Source of the DNA: UBA3103 sp002365855
Lineage (GTDB): Bacteria > Bacillota > Desulfotomaculia > Desulfotomaculales > Pelotomaculaceae
Length of the DNA: 37,794 nucleotides
Assembly: GCA_030627625.1 (NCBI GenBank)
Contig: DAOURR010000017.1
Coordinates: forward strand, 1 to 37,794
Direction: 5' to 3'
The position numbers and the translations under genes were made by a program. Shown piece after piece: positions 25,831-34,372 of this stretch. How positions within the stretch are numbered: position 1 is the first letter of the stretch; every line of letters begins with the position of its first letter. A model generated the notes under the pieces. It saw only the letters and a program-made list of their open reading frames with translations, was not told the DNA's origin and ran no database searches.

Positions 25831-25891
25831 CAAATCACCTTTTTAGCTTATTATAGTTTTTGATGATTTATATAAATGACAAACTTAAGTC

Positions 25892-25900
25892 ATTATATCA
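25892..25900 (-). promoter_or_regulatory. Candidate extended -10 promoter for dacF
   Basis: On the - strand TGATATAAT, an extended -10 (TGN before TATAAT), sits between feoB and dacF, about 62 bases before the dacF ATG. No good -35 is present, as is tolerated for extended -10 promoters. Just downstream are inverted ATGAC and GTCAT halves that could form a small operator. Confidence 0.35.
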
Positions 25901-25926
25901 TAACAGGTAATGCCCGGCCCAGTTGA

Positions 25927-27888
25927 TCATAGCTTGAGCGGTTTAGCTCTCCTGCTAGTGTACATCCTGGAAAGCGCCAGGATAAAAGCCATAGTAAGAA
26001 TAATCAGGCCTAACATGGCCGGAACCTGCATGCTGCTGAACAAACTGAATGCTTCCAGCAGGCGGGCAGTCAATCCGCCAATTAGAAACGCCAGGGTATA
26101 AATCACAGACCAAGTCAAAAGACCCTCGCGCCAGCCTCGCTCCTTAAAAATCACCATTGTGGCAGCTATGCAGGGCACAGTTAAGGTCAGGGTTAACATC
26201 ACTACAAATAACTGCACCGGCAGCATATTCAGGTTCAAGATACTTGCAGCGCCAAATTCCTTTCTGATGAAGCCCATAATAAAAACATCTGCTATTTCGG
26301 CGGGAAGATGCAGCCACCTGACAGTCAGTGGCACCATCAGGTTTCTTAATCCACCTAACAGCCCTGTTACTTCCAACATGCTTAAGAAAAGCGCTCCGCC
26401 TGCAAAAAGCGGGAAAGCCTCTTTAATAAACTGGTATGACCTGAGCCAGGCCTTAGTAAAAATATTTTTCAGCCCGGGCAGGCGCAGAGGCGGCAATTCA
26501 ATCATCAGTGGTGAAGCCCCGCCGGGCAAAAAGCGCCCGAGAAGGGTCCCGGTTACTATAAGTATACTGCATATACACACAGCGTAAAGGAGCATATATA
26601 AGGGTCCCAGTCCGGCAAAAACAGCCATGATAATGGCCATCTGAGCCGAGCAGGGGACTCCGAACGCCAAAAGAAAAATAGCAATGCGCCGCTCCCGGTC
26701 AGATCCGAGAAGCCTGGTAGTGATACAGGCCATAGTCACACAGCCAAAGCCCAGGATCAGGGGAATAATTGCCTGGCCATTTAAACCAAGTCCGCTTAAG
26801 GTACGGTCCACGAGCGTGGCGATCCTGGGCAGATAACCAGTATCCTCAAGGATTGAAAGCACCAGGAAAATCCCAAGTACCAGGGGCAGCAGGAGCCCAA
26901 TTAAATACGTGACGGTAAGGGTGAGAACCCCGTACTCGCCGGCCAAAATGGTGCTTACGACCGAGTCAGGCGGGAAATACTGACCCAACATGACGCGTAG
27001 TGCCGGTTCATAGTACTCATGCATGAAACCCTCGGTTATTTCTACAACATACTGGGCAAAGAAAACTCCGACCATTTCGTATACGGCCCAAAGAGTTAAA
27101 AATAGAAGCGGGAATCCGGTTATCGGAAGAAGCATCCAATATCCCAGCCTGCTGGAAAAACTCACGCCCTTACGCGTTTCTTTCACAACTTCCGACGCAA
27201 TCCAGCTTGCCTTTTCACGGCGGACGCTGTAGATAGAGTCGCGCTCTGTTCCAGGCTTGATTCCATGGGCCTCGCTTAATTCAACGTCACCCTCAAGAAT
27301 CAAAAGAGCCTCTGCCCTGCCTGCAGGAGAAGGTATTTTATTAATTTTATTCAGCATGGACTGTTCAACGCGGCCTTTGCGGGCAGAGTATAGCTTATTC
27401 TTTAACTCTTCTATGCCCGTGCTGCGCACAGCCGCAGTAAGAACAACAGGAACCCCCAACAATTCTTCCAGAAGAAGGGGTCCATCGATATCCAGACCTT
27501 CCCGCACAGCCTCGTCAGACATGTTGAGGGCTAAAATCATGGGAACGCCCATATCAATGAGCTGCAGGGTAAAAAATAAGTCTTGCTCCAGGTGAACCGC
27601 ATTGGCTACATTCACCACTATATCAGCAGCAAGAATTATATCCCTGGCAATATTCTCCTCTTCGCTAAGTGATGAAATTCCATAGACACCGGGTGTGTCA
27701 ATTACGACATCACTGCCGTACCGTCCGCAGGCCATATCGAGAGTGGTTCCCGGATAATTTGAGACATCCACGTACAGCCCTGTAAGAGCGTTAAATATTA
27801 CAGACTTGCCAACATTGGGGTTCCCCGCCAGGACAATCTTTTTCCCCCCAGCAGGGATTTTACCTTCTATACCCCCGTTCATTAACAT
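25927..27888 (-). CDS. feoB: Ferrous iron transport protein B (FeoB)
   Basis: Membrane Fe(II) importer with N-terminal G-protein domain. 653 residues. G1 GNPNVGKS (22-29), the YPGTT region, G3 DTPG (from Asp64) and G4 NMSD (122-125) are visible, followed by the FeoB core with eight or so membrane helices and the Gate-like segments LGFGCVTMACITTR and CSAQMAIIMAVFAGLG. The conserved cysteines of these gates are present. Two ATGs six bases apart could start it (27888 or 27882). It follows feoA by 21 bases in an operon whose promoter bears a Fur-box-like site. Confidence 0.96.
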   Translation of the reverse strand: MLMNGGIEGKIPAGGKKIVLAGNPNVGKSVIFNALTGLYVDVSNYPGTTLDMACGRYGSDVVIDTPGVYGISSLSEEENIARDIILAADIVVNVANAVHLEQDLFFTLQLIDMGVPMILALNMSDEAVREGLDIDGPLLLEELLGVPVVLTAAVRSTGIEELKNKLYSARKGRVEQSMLNKINKIPSPAGRAEALLILEGDVELSEAHGIKPGTERDSIYSVRREKASWIASEVVKETRKGVSFSSRLGYWMLLPITGFPLLFLTLWAVYEMVGVFFAQYVVEITEGFMHEYYEPALRVMLGQYFPPDSVVSTILAGEYGVLTLTVTYLIGLLLPLVLGIFLVLSILEDTGYLPRIATLVDRTLSGLGLNGQAIIPLILGFGCVTMACITTRLLGSDRERRIAIFLLAFGVPCSAQMAIIMAVFAGLGPLYMLLYAVCICSILIVTGTLLGRFLPGGASPLMIELPPLRLPGLKNIFTKAWLRSYQFIKEAFPLFAGGALFLSMLEVTGLLGGLRNLMVPLTVRWLHLPAEIADVFIMGFIRKEFGAASILNLNMLPVQLFVVMLTLTLTVPCIAATMVIFKERGWREGLLTWSVIYTLAFLIGGLTARLLEAFSLFSSMQVPAMLGLIILTMAFILALSRMYTSRRAKPLKL

Positions 27889-27909
27889 ATCACCACATTT
27901 ATTTGTGTA

Positions 27910-28167
27910 TTATAAAGACCTGACGGGCTCTTTCCTGTTTAATTTAGGAACTACAGGCTCCACTGTGATGGTTTTGGCCAGACTGCGGCCAATGGCTATC
28001 TCCTGCTTATTTTTGGCTACAATTACCGGCCCTGCGGGCACAATCTCCCTGCAGGTGACAACAGCCCCCTCCGAAATCCCAAAACGGATCGCCTGCACAC
28101 GGATAAGCTCACTGGGAATCCCGGTAATTCTGATAACCTGTCCTTTTTTAGCCTGGTCCAGGTTCAT
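27910..28167 (-). CDS. feoA: Ferrous iron transport protein A (FeoA)
   Basis: Small SH3-like cytoplasmic partner of FeoB, 85 residues (family about 75-90). Shows KKGQVIRITGI, then the RFGISEGAVVTCREIVPAGP stretch typical of FeoA, and IAIGRSLAKTITVEP. It is first in the feoAB operon with a perfect AGGAGG seven bases before ATG. Regulation by iron is inferred from the Fur-box-like site between its promoter -10 and the coding region. Confidence 0.95.
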   Translation of the reverse strand: MNLDQAKKGQVIRITGIPSELIRVQAIRFGISEGAVVTCREIVPAGPVIVAKNKQEIAIGRSLAKTITVEPVVPKLNRKEPVRSL

Positions 28168-28207
28168 TAAAGGCCTCCTAAAGAATAAAAGTCGTCTAAA
28201 ACGATAA

Positions 28208-28222
28208 AGATAACCATTCTCA
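28208..28222 (-). promoter_or_regulatory. Fur-box-like operator of feoAB
   Basis: The - strand reads TGAGAATGGTTATCT, matching the 7-1-7 Fur consensus TGATAATNATTATCA at 11 of 14 defined positions. It begins about four bases past the predicted transcription start of feoAB, where bound Fur would block initiation. A fur gene lies in the same region. Confidence 0.62.
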
Positions 28223-28232
28223 TTTCAATATG

Positions 28233-28261
28233 ATTATATGGAAGGTCGAAGGAAAAATCAA
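28233..28261 (-). promoter_or_regulatory. Sigma-A promoter of feoAB
   Basis: On the - strand TTGATT (28256-28261) and a perfect TATAAT (28233-28238) stand 17 bases apart. Spacing is ideal, and the site lies 66 bases before the feoA ATG with the Fur-box-like operator immediately downstream. Confidence 0.72.
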
Positions 28262-28314
28262 CAATTATTTTTTATCCGAACAGGGGCAAAATATGTTCAA
28301 AGGAGGGTTGTAAT

Positions 28315-28452
28315 GTGAATATAGACACAAAAGGCATGAAGGTAGCCGAACTCGACGATGAGCAGTTTAACCAACTTCGACAGACCGAGCAGAAAATGAA
28401 CGGCGCCAAAAACAAAAAGGGGGATATCTATCTACTTGCAGTAACCAGATAA
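28315..28452 (+). CDS. 45-residue protein of unknown function, divergent from feoAB
   Basis: A GTG-started frame of 45 residues, opening MNIDTKGMKVAELDDEQFNQ and ending GDIYLLAVTR. It is strongly hydrophilic in the centre (TEQKMNGAKNKKG), without membrane helix, cysteine pairs or signal peptide; predicted helix then a short strand. A near-perfect AAAGGAGGG lies eight bases before GTG, and a GC-rich terminator starts five bases after the stop, so it looks like a monocistronic gene. An ATG two bases earlier is in another frame and stops at once. It is transcribed away from feoAB. I do not recognise the family; an ORF this short could be chance, but the ribosome binding site and terminator argue otherwise. 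Confidence 0.6.
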   Translation: MNIDTKGMKVAELDDEQFNQLRQTEQKMNGAKNKKGDIYLLAVTR

Positions 28453-28457
28453 TATTA

Positions 28458-28480
28458 GGGGGCGTCCGCGCCCCCCTTTC
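28458..28480 (+). terminator. GC-rich terminator after the 45-residue gene
   Basis: GGGGGCG (28458-28464) pairs perfectly with CGCCCCC (28469-28475) around a TCCG loop, followed by a short pyrimidine tail (CTTTCTC). The stem is very stable, but the T run is poor. Confidence 0.65.
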
Positions 28481-28932
28481 TCACTATTTTAATACAATAA
28501 ACCTTAATGTTGACACCAACAAACCCATGTGTTTCAATTAACGAAAGAATATTTCTCTTCAGGTTTTTTCTGCTGCTCTCCACCGTAAGAACCTTGTGAG
28601 CAATATTCCAACATTTACTTTTATGTATTCATTTTACCTATTCTGGTCATCGTATCATAATAAAGGGTTAAAGTGGCAATAATGGGTAAAATACATTATT
28701 AAGTCAATTCTGTTAAGATATCTACTTATTTACCAGGTTATTTACCAGGATTTTTTACTGTCCACGATGATTAGCAACTCATGGTTTATAATATTAAACA
28801 GTGAATTTCATCTTCCAGCGAAAAAAAGGATATTCCTCGCATCATAAATAACTACATTAACTAGAATTCTATCTCATTGCCTCTTTTTAAGTTTCAATAT
28901 AAAGAATTACTAATATATCCCGTTTGGATTTA
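28481..28932. other. Non-coding AT-rich stretch with a tandem 12-mer
   Basis: About 450 bases without a credible gene on either strand. It holds an exact head-to-tail 12-mer, TTATTTACCAGG twice (28726-28749), a 7-bp inverted repeat AATAATG/CATTATT (28678-28684 with 28694-28700), and a TATAAT (28787-28792) lacking a good -35. It precedes the MFS gene and may contain its promoter. I see no tRNA, riboswitch core or mobile element end. Confidence 0.5.
28726..28749 (+). repeat. Tandem direct repeat, two copies of a 12-mer
   Basis: TTATTTACCAGG occurs twice with no spacer. It lies about 180 bases before the MFS transporter ORF in AT-rich non-coding DNA; a two-site operator is possible but unproven. 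Confidence 0.7.
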
Positions 28933-30144
28933 ATGCAAGGGAGTGGACTTCAGCCGTTGCAGGAACTAAAAGTAGTCCTTTCCTCCAAAAAAGAGCTCGG
29001 CCTTTTGCTTCTACTGCTCCTGATGGAATTCACACGGGGGGCCTTTTTTCTTACCTTTCTTCCGCTTTACGCAGTGAACTATTTGAGCATATCGGTCGCC
29101 ACGGCTGGCCTGGCTGTATCAGCGCATTACCTCATAGAAACACTCTTCAAGGGAGCAGCCGGCTGGCAGCTGGACCGGCGGGGGTATCCGGTTTTACTGA
29201 TGGGGCTTGTACTTGGACTGGTATCTCTCATATTAATGAAGTTTTACCAGTCCCCCGCTGTCCTAATTGTTGGGTCAGCTTTTTTCGGGCTGGGTGTCTC
29301 ACCGGTCTGGCTGGCGGTGATCAGCGGGGTAGCGCCGGTTGATCTTAAACAGCGAGCCGCGCGAATGGGTATTGTCTTTACAGTCTGGCTCTTGGGCGGC
29401 GCCGGCGGGCCCGTAATAATAAACTTCTTTATAAGCCTGAATTACAATCTGGCCTTCTGGCTGCTGATCTTCCTCTGGGGAACTGCCCTGGCCATCTCCT
29501 TGACGCTGCTTCCCTGGATGGAAAGAAAGAACAGCGATAGTTCCGGTTTTTCCTTCTGGAGAGAAGTCAAAATCATGACCCAGAATAAGGCGGTTAAAAC
29601 ATTACTTTTGCCGGGCATGTTCCTACAGACAGCGGCAGCCGGGCTTTTGCTTCCCCTGCTGCCGCTGTACGCTCAGAATTATTTAGGTTTAAATCCCAAC
29701 CAGTACGCGGTTCTTCTGATAGCTGGCGGGGCATCTGCAGCCTTGTCTTTTCTGCCTATGGGCAGACTTGCCGACCGGATCAGACTCAAAACACTGCTAG
29801 GCGGTGGTTTTGGCCTGAGTGCCTTGTTTCTGGCCCTGTTTTCTGCTGTCCGGGATCCTCTAGGCGCCTACCTGCTGGCGGCTCTGACCGGGTTTTCTTA
29901 CGCAATTGTTCTCCCCGCCTGGAACAACCTGCTGGCAAAAGCAATTTCCCCTGGAAGGCAGGCCACGGGATGGGGCGTTTTCGCAACGATTGAAGGATTG
30001 GGAATCGCCGTTGGCCCGGCACTTGGGGGAATCGTGGCAAGCACGTTGGGCATTCCTTATGCCATAATTTTGAGCACTATAATACTGGGCGCAATGTCAT
30101 GTTTTTATTTTTTATACCCTATAGAGAGATTGTTTCCGAAATAA
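28933..30144 (+). CDS. Major facilitator superfamily transporter
   Basis: About 403 residues with roughly twelve hydrophobic helices in two six-helix halves, joined by a hydrophilic linker near residue 190-215 (MERKNSDSSGFSFWREVK). The loop after helix 2 has KGAAGWQLDRRGYP and the matching loop in the second half has MGRLADRIRLK, the MFS A-motif variants; GPALGGIVASTLG lies near helix 11. This resembles drug or small-molecule efflux MFS proteins, but the substrate cannot be read from sequence. The start is uncertain: a TTG at 28924 and the ATG at 28933 are in frame and neither has a clear ribosome binding site. The purine run GGGAGTGG further in could serve a later TTG. Confidence 0.85.
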   Translation: MQGSGLQPLQELKVVLSSKKELGLLLLLLLMEFTRGAFFLTFLPLYAVNYLSISVATAGLAVSAHYLIETLFKGAAGWQLDRRGYPVLLMGLVLGLVSLILMKFYQSPAVLIVGSAFFGLGVSPVWLAVISGVAPVDLKQRAARMGIVFTVWLLGGAGGPVIINFFISLNYNLAFWLLIFLWGTALAISLTLLPWMERKNSDSSGFSFWREVKIMTQNKAVKTLLLPGMFLQTAAAGLLLPLLPLYAQNYLGLNPNQYAVLLIAGGASAALSFLPMGRLADRIRLKTLLGGGFGLSALFLALFSAVRDPLGAYLLAALTGFSYAIVLPAWNNLLAKAISPGRQATGWGVFATIEGLGIAVGPALGGIVASTLGIPYAIILSTIILGAMSCFYFLYPIERLFPK

Positions 30145-30228
30145 GTGAAGTGGTTAAGATCTTAATAATTTCACATAATATTGATCTATTTTTAAAGGTG
30201 AAATAAATAACATAAATGAGGTTTTACA

Positions 30229-31581
30229 GTGGAACCTTCTTTCATTAAAATATTTTTGTTTATTATCATTATATACGCAGTAGCACCCACGGCTGTCATA
30301 CGCCTCGTTGGTATCGGCGCCGTTTCCAGGGCGCCCCGTGGCAGGGGCAGGGTTGTCCTCACCTTTGATGATGGACCTGATCCCCGCTACACACCGCAAA
30401 TTCTGGACATTCTCAGACAATACCAGGTAAAGGCCAGTTTTTTTGTGGTGGGATATAAAGCCAGGGAACACCCCGAGTTGCTCAGGAGGATCGCTGGAGA
30501 AGGTCATGAAATTGGAAATCACGGATACAAGCATAGGATCATGTGGCTGCTTGGACCCGGCTCAACCATTAGGGAAATCATGGAAACTAACCATGCTATC
30601 GAAGAATGTACCGGCCAAAAACCCTGCTACTGCCGTCCGGGGTGGGGCTTATTTACCCTTTTCAGTATCTGGTACTGCTGGTTAAAAAATCAGAAAGTTG
30701 TACTTTGGACTTTTATGAGCTGGGACTGGATCAAAAAAGCAACACCTGACAGCATTACCCGTAAAGTTCTGGGAAGAGTTAAGGACGGTTCTATATTGCT
30801 TCTGCATGACAGCGACTCTACTCCGTTTACCGCTGAAGGCTGCACATCACAGGTGGTGGCGGCCTTACCATCCATCCTGGACGGCCTTGAGGAGCGGGGA
30901 CTCAAAGTAACTCCCCTGAGAGAGATAGCGCCTCTCCAAACCAGGAAGCTCACTTTTAAAAGGTTAGTCCAGAGGATATGGAGCATTGTTGACCGGTTAA
31001 TCAGGAAAATCAGCGGGATCAAGGAGTTGGAGTCCGGACGTTCTGCCTTTTATTACGTAGCTCTTCGATGCTACCGTGGCAAGGACTGGACCATGCCGGA
31101 CGGCTCGCTGCTGCGTCCCGGTGATTTGTTCCTGGAGCTGCACGTTAACAACGACCGCCTGTTAGGGCTTATTAATGAGAATATGCCGGTTGAACGAACG
31201 GCAATCATTGCCATGAGGGAAGTCCGACAATGCCTGCCGGTGGTAGCCAGGATGTTGAACAGTGGCGAGAGGTTTTCAGGTGTTAAAGCTCTGTTCGGTA
31301 TCACGCTCCTGCACCGTGGACTGGATCGCCTTGGCTTTACGGCTTACGAGATGAAACCCGGCATTGTGAAGACTATCGTCGGCCTTTATGAGCACTGGCT
31401 TTTGGGACTTTATCACCCGGGCGGCTTTAAAAAGCTTAATACCTACAGGGAAAAACTGACACCTAAATACGTAATCATGACCAGGGAAGAACTCATGCGC
31501 CGCTACCTGAATGCCCCAAAGCCTTCAGAACCGCCAATGTCTTGTGTGCAGGCAGACGATAGTCTTAAAGATGTCTTATGA
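30229..31581 (+). CDS. Polysaccharide deacetylase (NodB fold) with C-terminal YkoP-like region
   Basis: 450 residues, GTG start with GAGG seven bases upstream. An N-terminal membrane helix (about 7-27) anchors it. The NodB domain (42-230) has TFDDGPD (Asp47-Asp48), zinc histidines His98 and His102 in GNHGYKH, CRPGWG, MSWDW and LLHDS, so de-N- or de-O-acetylase catalysis is plausible on wall or exopolysaccharide. Residues 250-450 form a second, non-catalytic-looking region (SAFYYVALRCYRGKDW, GDLFLELHVNNDRL, GLYEHWLLGLYHPGGFKK). I think it resembles B. subtilis YkoP, a sporulation-period protein, but this is from memory. No partner glycan genes are adjacent. Confidence 0.85.
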   Translation: MEPSFIKIFLFIIIIYAVAPTAVIRLVGIGAVSRAPRGRGRVVLTFDDGPDPRYTPQILDILRQYQVKASFFVVGYKAREHPELLRRIAGEGHEIGNHGYKHRIMWLLGPGSTIREIMETNHAIEECTGQKPCYCRPGWGLFTLFSIWYCWLKNQKVVLWTFMSWDWIKKATPDSITRKVLGRVKDGSILLLHDSDSTPFTAEGCTSQVVAALPSILDGLEERGLKVTPLREIAPLQTRKLTFKRLVQRIWSIVDRLIRKISGIKELESGRSAFYYVALRCYRGKDWTMPDGSLLRPGDLFLELHVNNDRLLGLINENMPVERTAIIAMREVRQCLPVVARMLNSGERFSGVKALFGITLLHRGLDRLGFTAYEMKPGIVKTIVGLYEHWLLGLYHPGGFKKLNTYREKLTPKYVIMTREELMRRYLNAPKPSEPPMSCVQADDSLKDVL

Positions 31582-31669
31582 GCAAACAACTTTGATCAAA
31601 AGATCTAAGCGGCTCATGAAAAAAACCAGGGTGGCTCTCACCTTAACTAACTGCAACGAGGTGATTGAA

Positions 31670-33088
31670 GTGGATAGTAACCAGTTAATTCATGAATTAA
31701 AAAAAATATTCCCGTCTGAGAGGGTGCTGACTGCTAACCTGGACCGAAAAATGTACAGTTATGACAGTTCTTTTATGGCCAGGTTCAATAGTTTTGTTCC
31801 TGATGCAGTTGTGCTTCCCCGTTCAGTTGATGAAGTATCTGCGGTTATGCGAATGGCCTCGAAGCATGGCTTGCCGGTGGTGCCCAGGGGCGCTGGCAGC
31901 GGAGAGACCTGCGGGTGCCTGGCCACAAGAGGCGGGATCGTGCTTGATCTTTCTTCATGGGACACCATTGAAGAGGTGGACGTTGCCAATATGCAGGTAA
32001 TAGCACGCCCGGGAGTCGTACACTTTAAGCTCAACGAACACCTTTCCCGCTTTGGCCTGTTTTTTCCGCCAGATCCAGGGAGCACACGCATGTGCACAAT
32101 CGGCGGGATGGTCGCTAACAATTCAAGCGGGCTCCGGGCAGTAAAGTATGGCACCACCGAGCAGTACGTTTTGGGCCTGGAGGTGGTCCTGCCTGACGGG
32201 CAGGTCATTTACACCGGCGGGGTCAACTGCAGGGCGCTAAAAAACGTTTCCGGCCTGAACCTGACCAAGTTTTTTGTCGGGTCAGAAGGTATCCTGGGAG
32301 TCATTACCAGAGTAAGGCTGCGGGTTTGGCCCCGTCCCAAAGCGCGCGGCATCGCCCTGGCTGTTTTTGATGACCTGGAGAAGGCGCCGGCGGCTGTTCT
32401 AAACGTTTACCAGTCTGGAATTTTACCATCTGGAATTGAGATCCTGGACTCTTCTGCAATTCGCGCTATTAATATGTATCAGCCTGATCTTAACCTTCCT
32501 GCCGCCGAGGCCATCCTGATTTTTGAAGTGGATGGCAACCCTGCGGGAGTCGAATGGGAAGGTCAGAAGATCGTTGAAGTCGTACAGAAACAAGCTGTTT
32601 CAGTGGAATGGGCTACAGATCCGGGAAGAATGGCAGATTTATGGCGGGGCCGAAGCGTTGTAGCCGTTGCTGCCGCCAGGCTCCGGCAGGATGGAAGCAG
32701 GATCTTTGCTGGAGAAGACATCAGTGTACCGCTCAGCAGGGTAACCGAAGCCCTGCGAAGAATAAAGGAACTTGGCAGGTATTATGGAGTCGAAGTTGTG
32801 AATTACGGCCACATAGGTGATGGAAACATTCATACTGCCCCGGTCATCAACCTTGACAGCACTGATGAGGTGGAAAGGGCGAACGGCCTGGTGGATGCCA
32901 TCCACCGGCTGGCCATAGAGCTTTGTGGCTCCACCACCGGCGAGCACGGGGTGGGAGCAGTCCGAAACCGTTACACCACAGACGAGCATGGCGAAGCAGC
33001 CGAAATAATGCGTCGTTTAAAAATGTGCCTCGACCCGCGCAATATTATGAACCCAGGCAAGCTGCTTACCCCGGAGGAGGATAAATAA
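31670..33088 (+). CDS. glcD: FAD-linked oxidase, GlcD-like (glycolate/D-lactate dehydrogenase subunit)
   Basis: 472 residues from GTG 31670, preceded by GAGGTGA at proper spacing; an upstream in-frame ATG at 31511 would overlap the deacetylase gene and add an unlikely 53-residue head. VAO-type FAD domain: VLPRSVDEVSAVMRMA, PRGAGSGETCG (pyrophosphate loop, a less common variant of the usual SGG form), STRMCTIGGMVANNSSG and GSEGILGVIT. C-terminal domain: NYGHIGDGNIHTAP, TGEHGVGAVR and DPRNIMNPGK. It oxidises a 2-hydroxy acid (glycolate or D-lactate class) and passes electrons to the iron-sulfur partner encoded immediately downstream. Substrate unassigned. Confidence 0.9.
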   Translation: MDSNQLIHELKKIFPSERVLTANLDRKMYSYDSSFMARFNSFVPDAVVLPRSVDEVSAVMRMASKHGLPVVPRGAGSGETCGCLATRGGIVLDLSSWDTIEEVDVANMQVIARPGVVHFKLNEHLSRFGLFFPPDPGSTRMCTIGGMVANNSSGLRAVKYGTTEQYVLGLEVVLPDGQVIYTGGVNCRALKNVSGLNLTKFFVGSEGILGVITRVRLRVWPRPKARGIALAVFDDLEKAPAAVLNVYQSGILPSGIEILDSSAIRAINMYQPDLNLPAAEAILIFEVDGNPAGVEWEGQKIVEVVQKQAVSVEWATDPGRMADLWRGRSVVAVAAARLRQDGSRIFAGEDISVPLSRVTEALRRIKELGRYYGVEVVNYGHIGDGNIHTAPVINLDSTDEVERANGLVDAIHRLAIELCGSTTGEHGVGAVRNRYTTDEHGEAAEIMRRLKMCLDPRNIMNPGKLLTPEEDK

Positions 33089-34315
33089 GTGACTGAGGAG
33101 CTTTCCAGGCTGAAAGATCATTATTTGCGCTGCGTCCGGTGCGGCCAGTGCAGGTCAGTCTGCCCGGTTTTCGAAGAGATCCGGAATGAGACAGTCACAC
33201 CAAGGGCGAAAGTATTTCTGGCTCATATGCTCGCCGGAGGCGAAGTAAAAGCTGATGCTGAAGCTTCATTCAATCTGTCTCAGTGCCTCCTGTGCAGGGC
33301 CTGCTCAAGGGAATGTCCCTCTGCTGTTCCCGTTCACGAAATTGTTACTGCCGCACGGTCTCTTACGTCCAGGAAAGTACCGAACCCTGTGCAAAAAATT
33401 GTATTCAAGGACATCTGGACCCGCCCTGCCCTGCTCAACCTGTCAGCGGGTGTGGTCCGCAGGTGTCAGGGTCTTGGAATTTTGGACCTGGGCATTTCAC
33501 TGAAACTCCTGCCCAGGAGTTTTTCGCTGCCGGGAAGGCTTTCCCCGCGTCCAGCCAGGGCACTTATTTCTCAATTAACAAAAGCCCAGGGGAGAGCTAA
33601 AATGCGTCTGGGCTACTTCCTTGGCTGTTCCACCAACTTCCTATACCCGGAGATTGCCTTGGGTACAGTAGAGGTCCTCTCACAGCTGGGCTGCGATGTC
33701 ATCATGCCCCGGGAACTGAAGTGCTGTGGTCTTCCCCAACTGGAAACCGGTGAACTTAACGCCGCCAGATCCCTTGCCGCCGCAAATTCAGAATCCTTTA
33801 AACGCCTGGGCATTGAGGTTGTAGTCACTGATTGCGCCTCATGCGCCGCTACCATTAAGGAAAGTCCTGAGTTTGAGAGGATCAGGGTGATGGACCTGTC
33901 AGAACTGCTGGTTGAACTGTTGTCTGGTCAAAACACCGGATTTACAAGAATTCAAAAGCCAGTCACTTACCACGACCCCTGTCACCAGGCCAAGGCACTG
34001 GGAATCACCAGTTCACCACGAGAACTACTGAGGCTGATTTGCGACGACTACAGAGAAATGCCCGGCGCCTCCAAATGCTGCGGAGGGGGCGGAACTTTTG
34101 CTCTCAACCACTACGACATAAGCATGGGCATCCTGAACAAGAAAGTAGCCTCAATAAAAGAAACAGGGGCAGAAACGGTTGCTACCTCCTGCCCTACTTG
34201 TATTATGCAGCTACGCCACGGTCTCTTAAAACACAGCTGCAAGACAGAAGTTGCCCACCCCGTGCAGCTTCTGGCCCAATGCCTGGGTCTGGCTCATATT
34301 AAGCCAGCTATCTAA
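33089..34315 (+). CDS. glcF: Iron-sulfur subunit, GlcF-like, with two CCG domains
   Basis: 408 residues. GTG start directly abuts the glcD stop and GGAGG lies eight bases before it, so the pair is translationally coupled. Two 4Fe-4S motifs are at the N-terminus (CVRCGQCRSVCP and CLLCRACSRECP). Two cysteine-rich CCG heterodisulfide-reductase-type domains follow (ELKCCGLPQLETGE with preceding FLGCSTNF; DPCHQAKAL and SKCCGGGGTFAL with a closing CPTC). Together with GlcD it forms a hydroxyacid dehydrogenase that feeds quinones or another acceptor. No GlcE or lactate permease gene is adjacent; the neighbouring MFS is separated by the deacetylase gene. Confidence 0.92.
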   Translation: MTEELSRLKDHYLRCVRCGQCRSVCPVFEEIRNETVTPRAKVFLAHMLAGGEVKADAEASFNLSQCLLCRACSRECPSAVPVHEIVTAARSLTSRKVPNPVQKIVFKDIWTRPALLNLSAGVVRRCQGLGILDLGISLKLLPRSFSLPGRLSPRPARALISQLTKAQGRAKMRLGYFLGCSTNFLYPEIALGTVEVLSQLGCDVIMPRELKCCGLPQLETGELNAARSLAAANSESFKRLGIEVVVTDCASCAATIKESPEFERIRVMDLSELLVELLSGQNTGFTRIQKPVTYHDPCHQAKALGITSSPRELLRLICDDYREMPGASKCCGGGGTFALNHYDISMGILNKKVASIKETGAETVATSCPTCIMQLRHGLLKHSCKTEVAHPVQLLAQCLGLAHIKPAI

Positions 34316-34372
34316 TCCCAGCCCGGCAAATTTTTTTTAAATATAGCACCTGCTTTCTCAGACGCTGCTTAG

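Noticed and set aside
30154..30534. 126-codon - strand frame
   Set aside because: Antisense to the NodB domain of the deacetylase; composition and motifs belong to the + strand gene.
31511..31669. Upstream ATG extension of glcD
   Set aside because: Would overlap the deacetylase gene and add residues foreign to the family; a GTG with proper GAGGTGA fits better.
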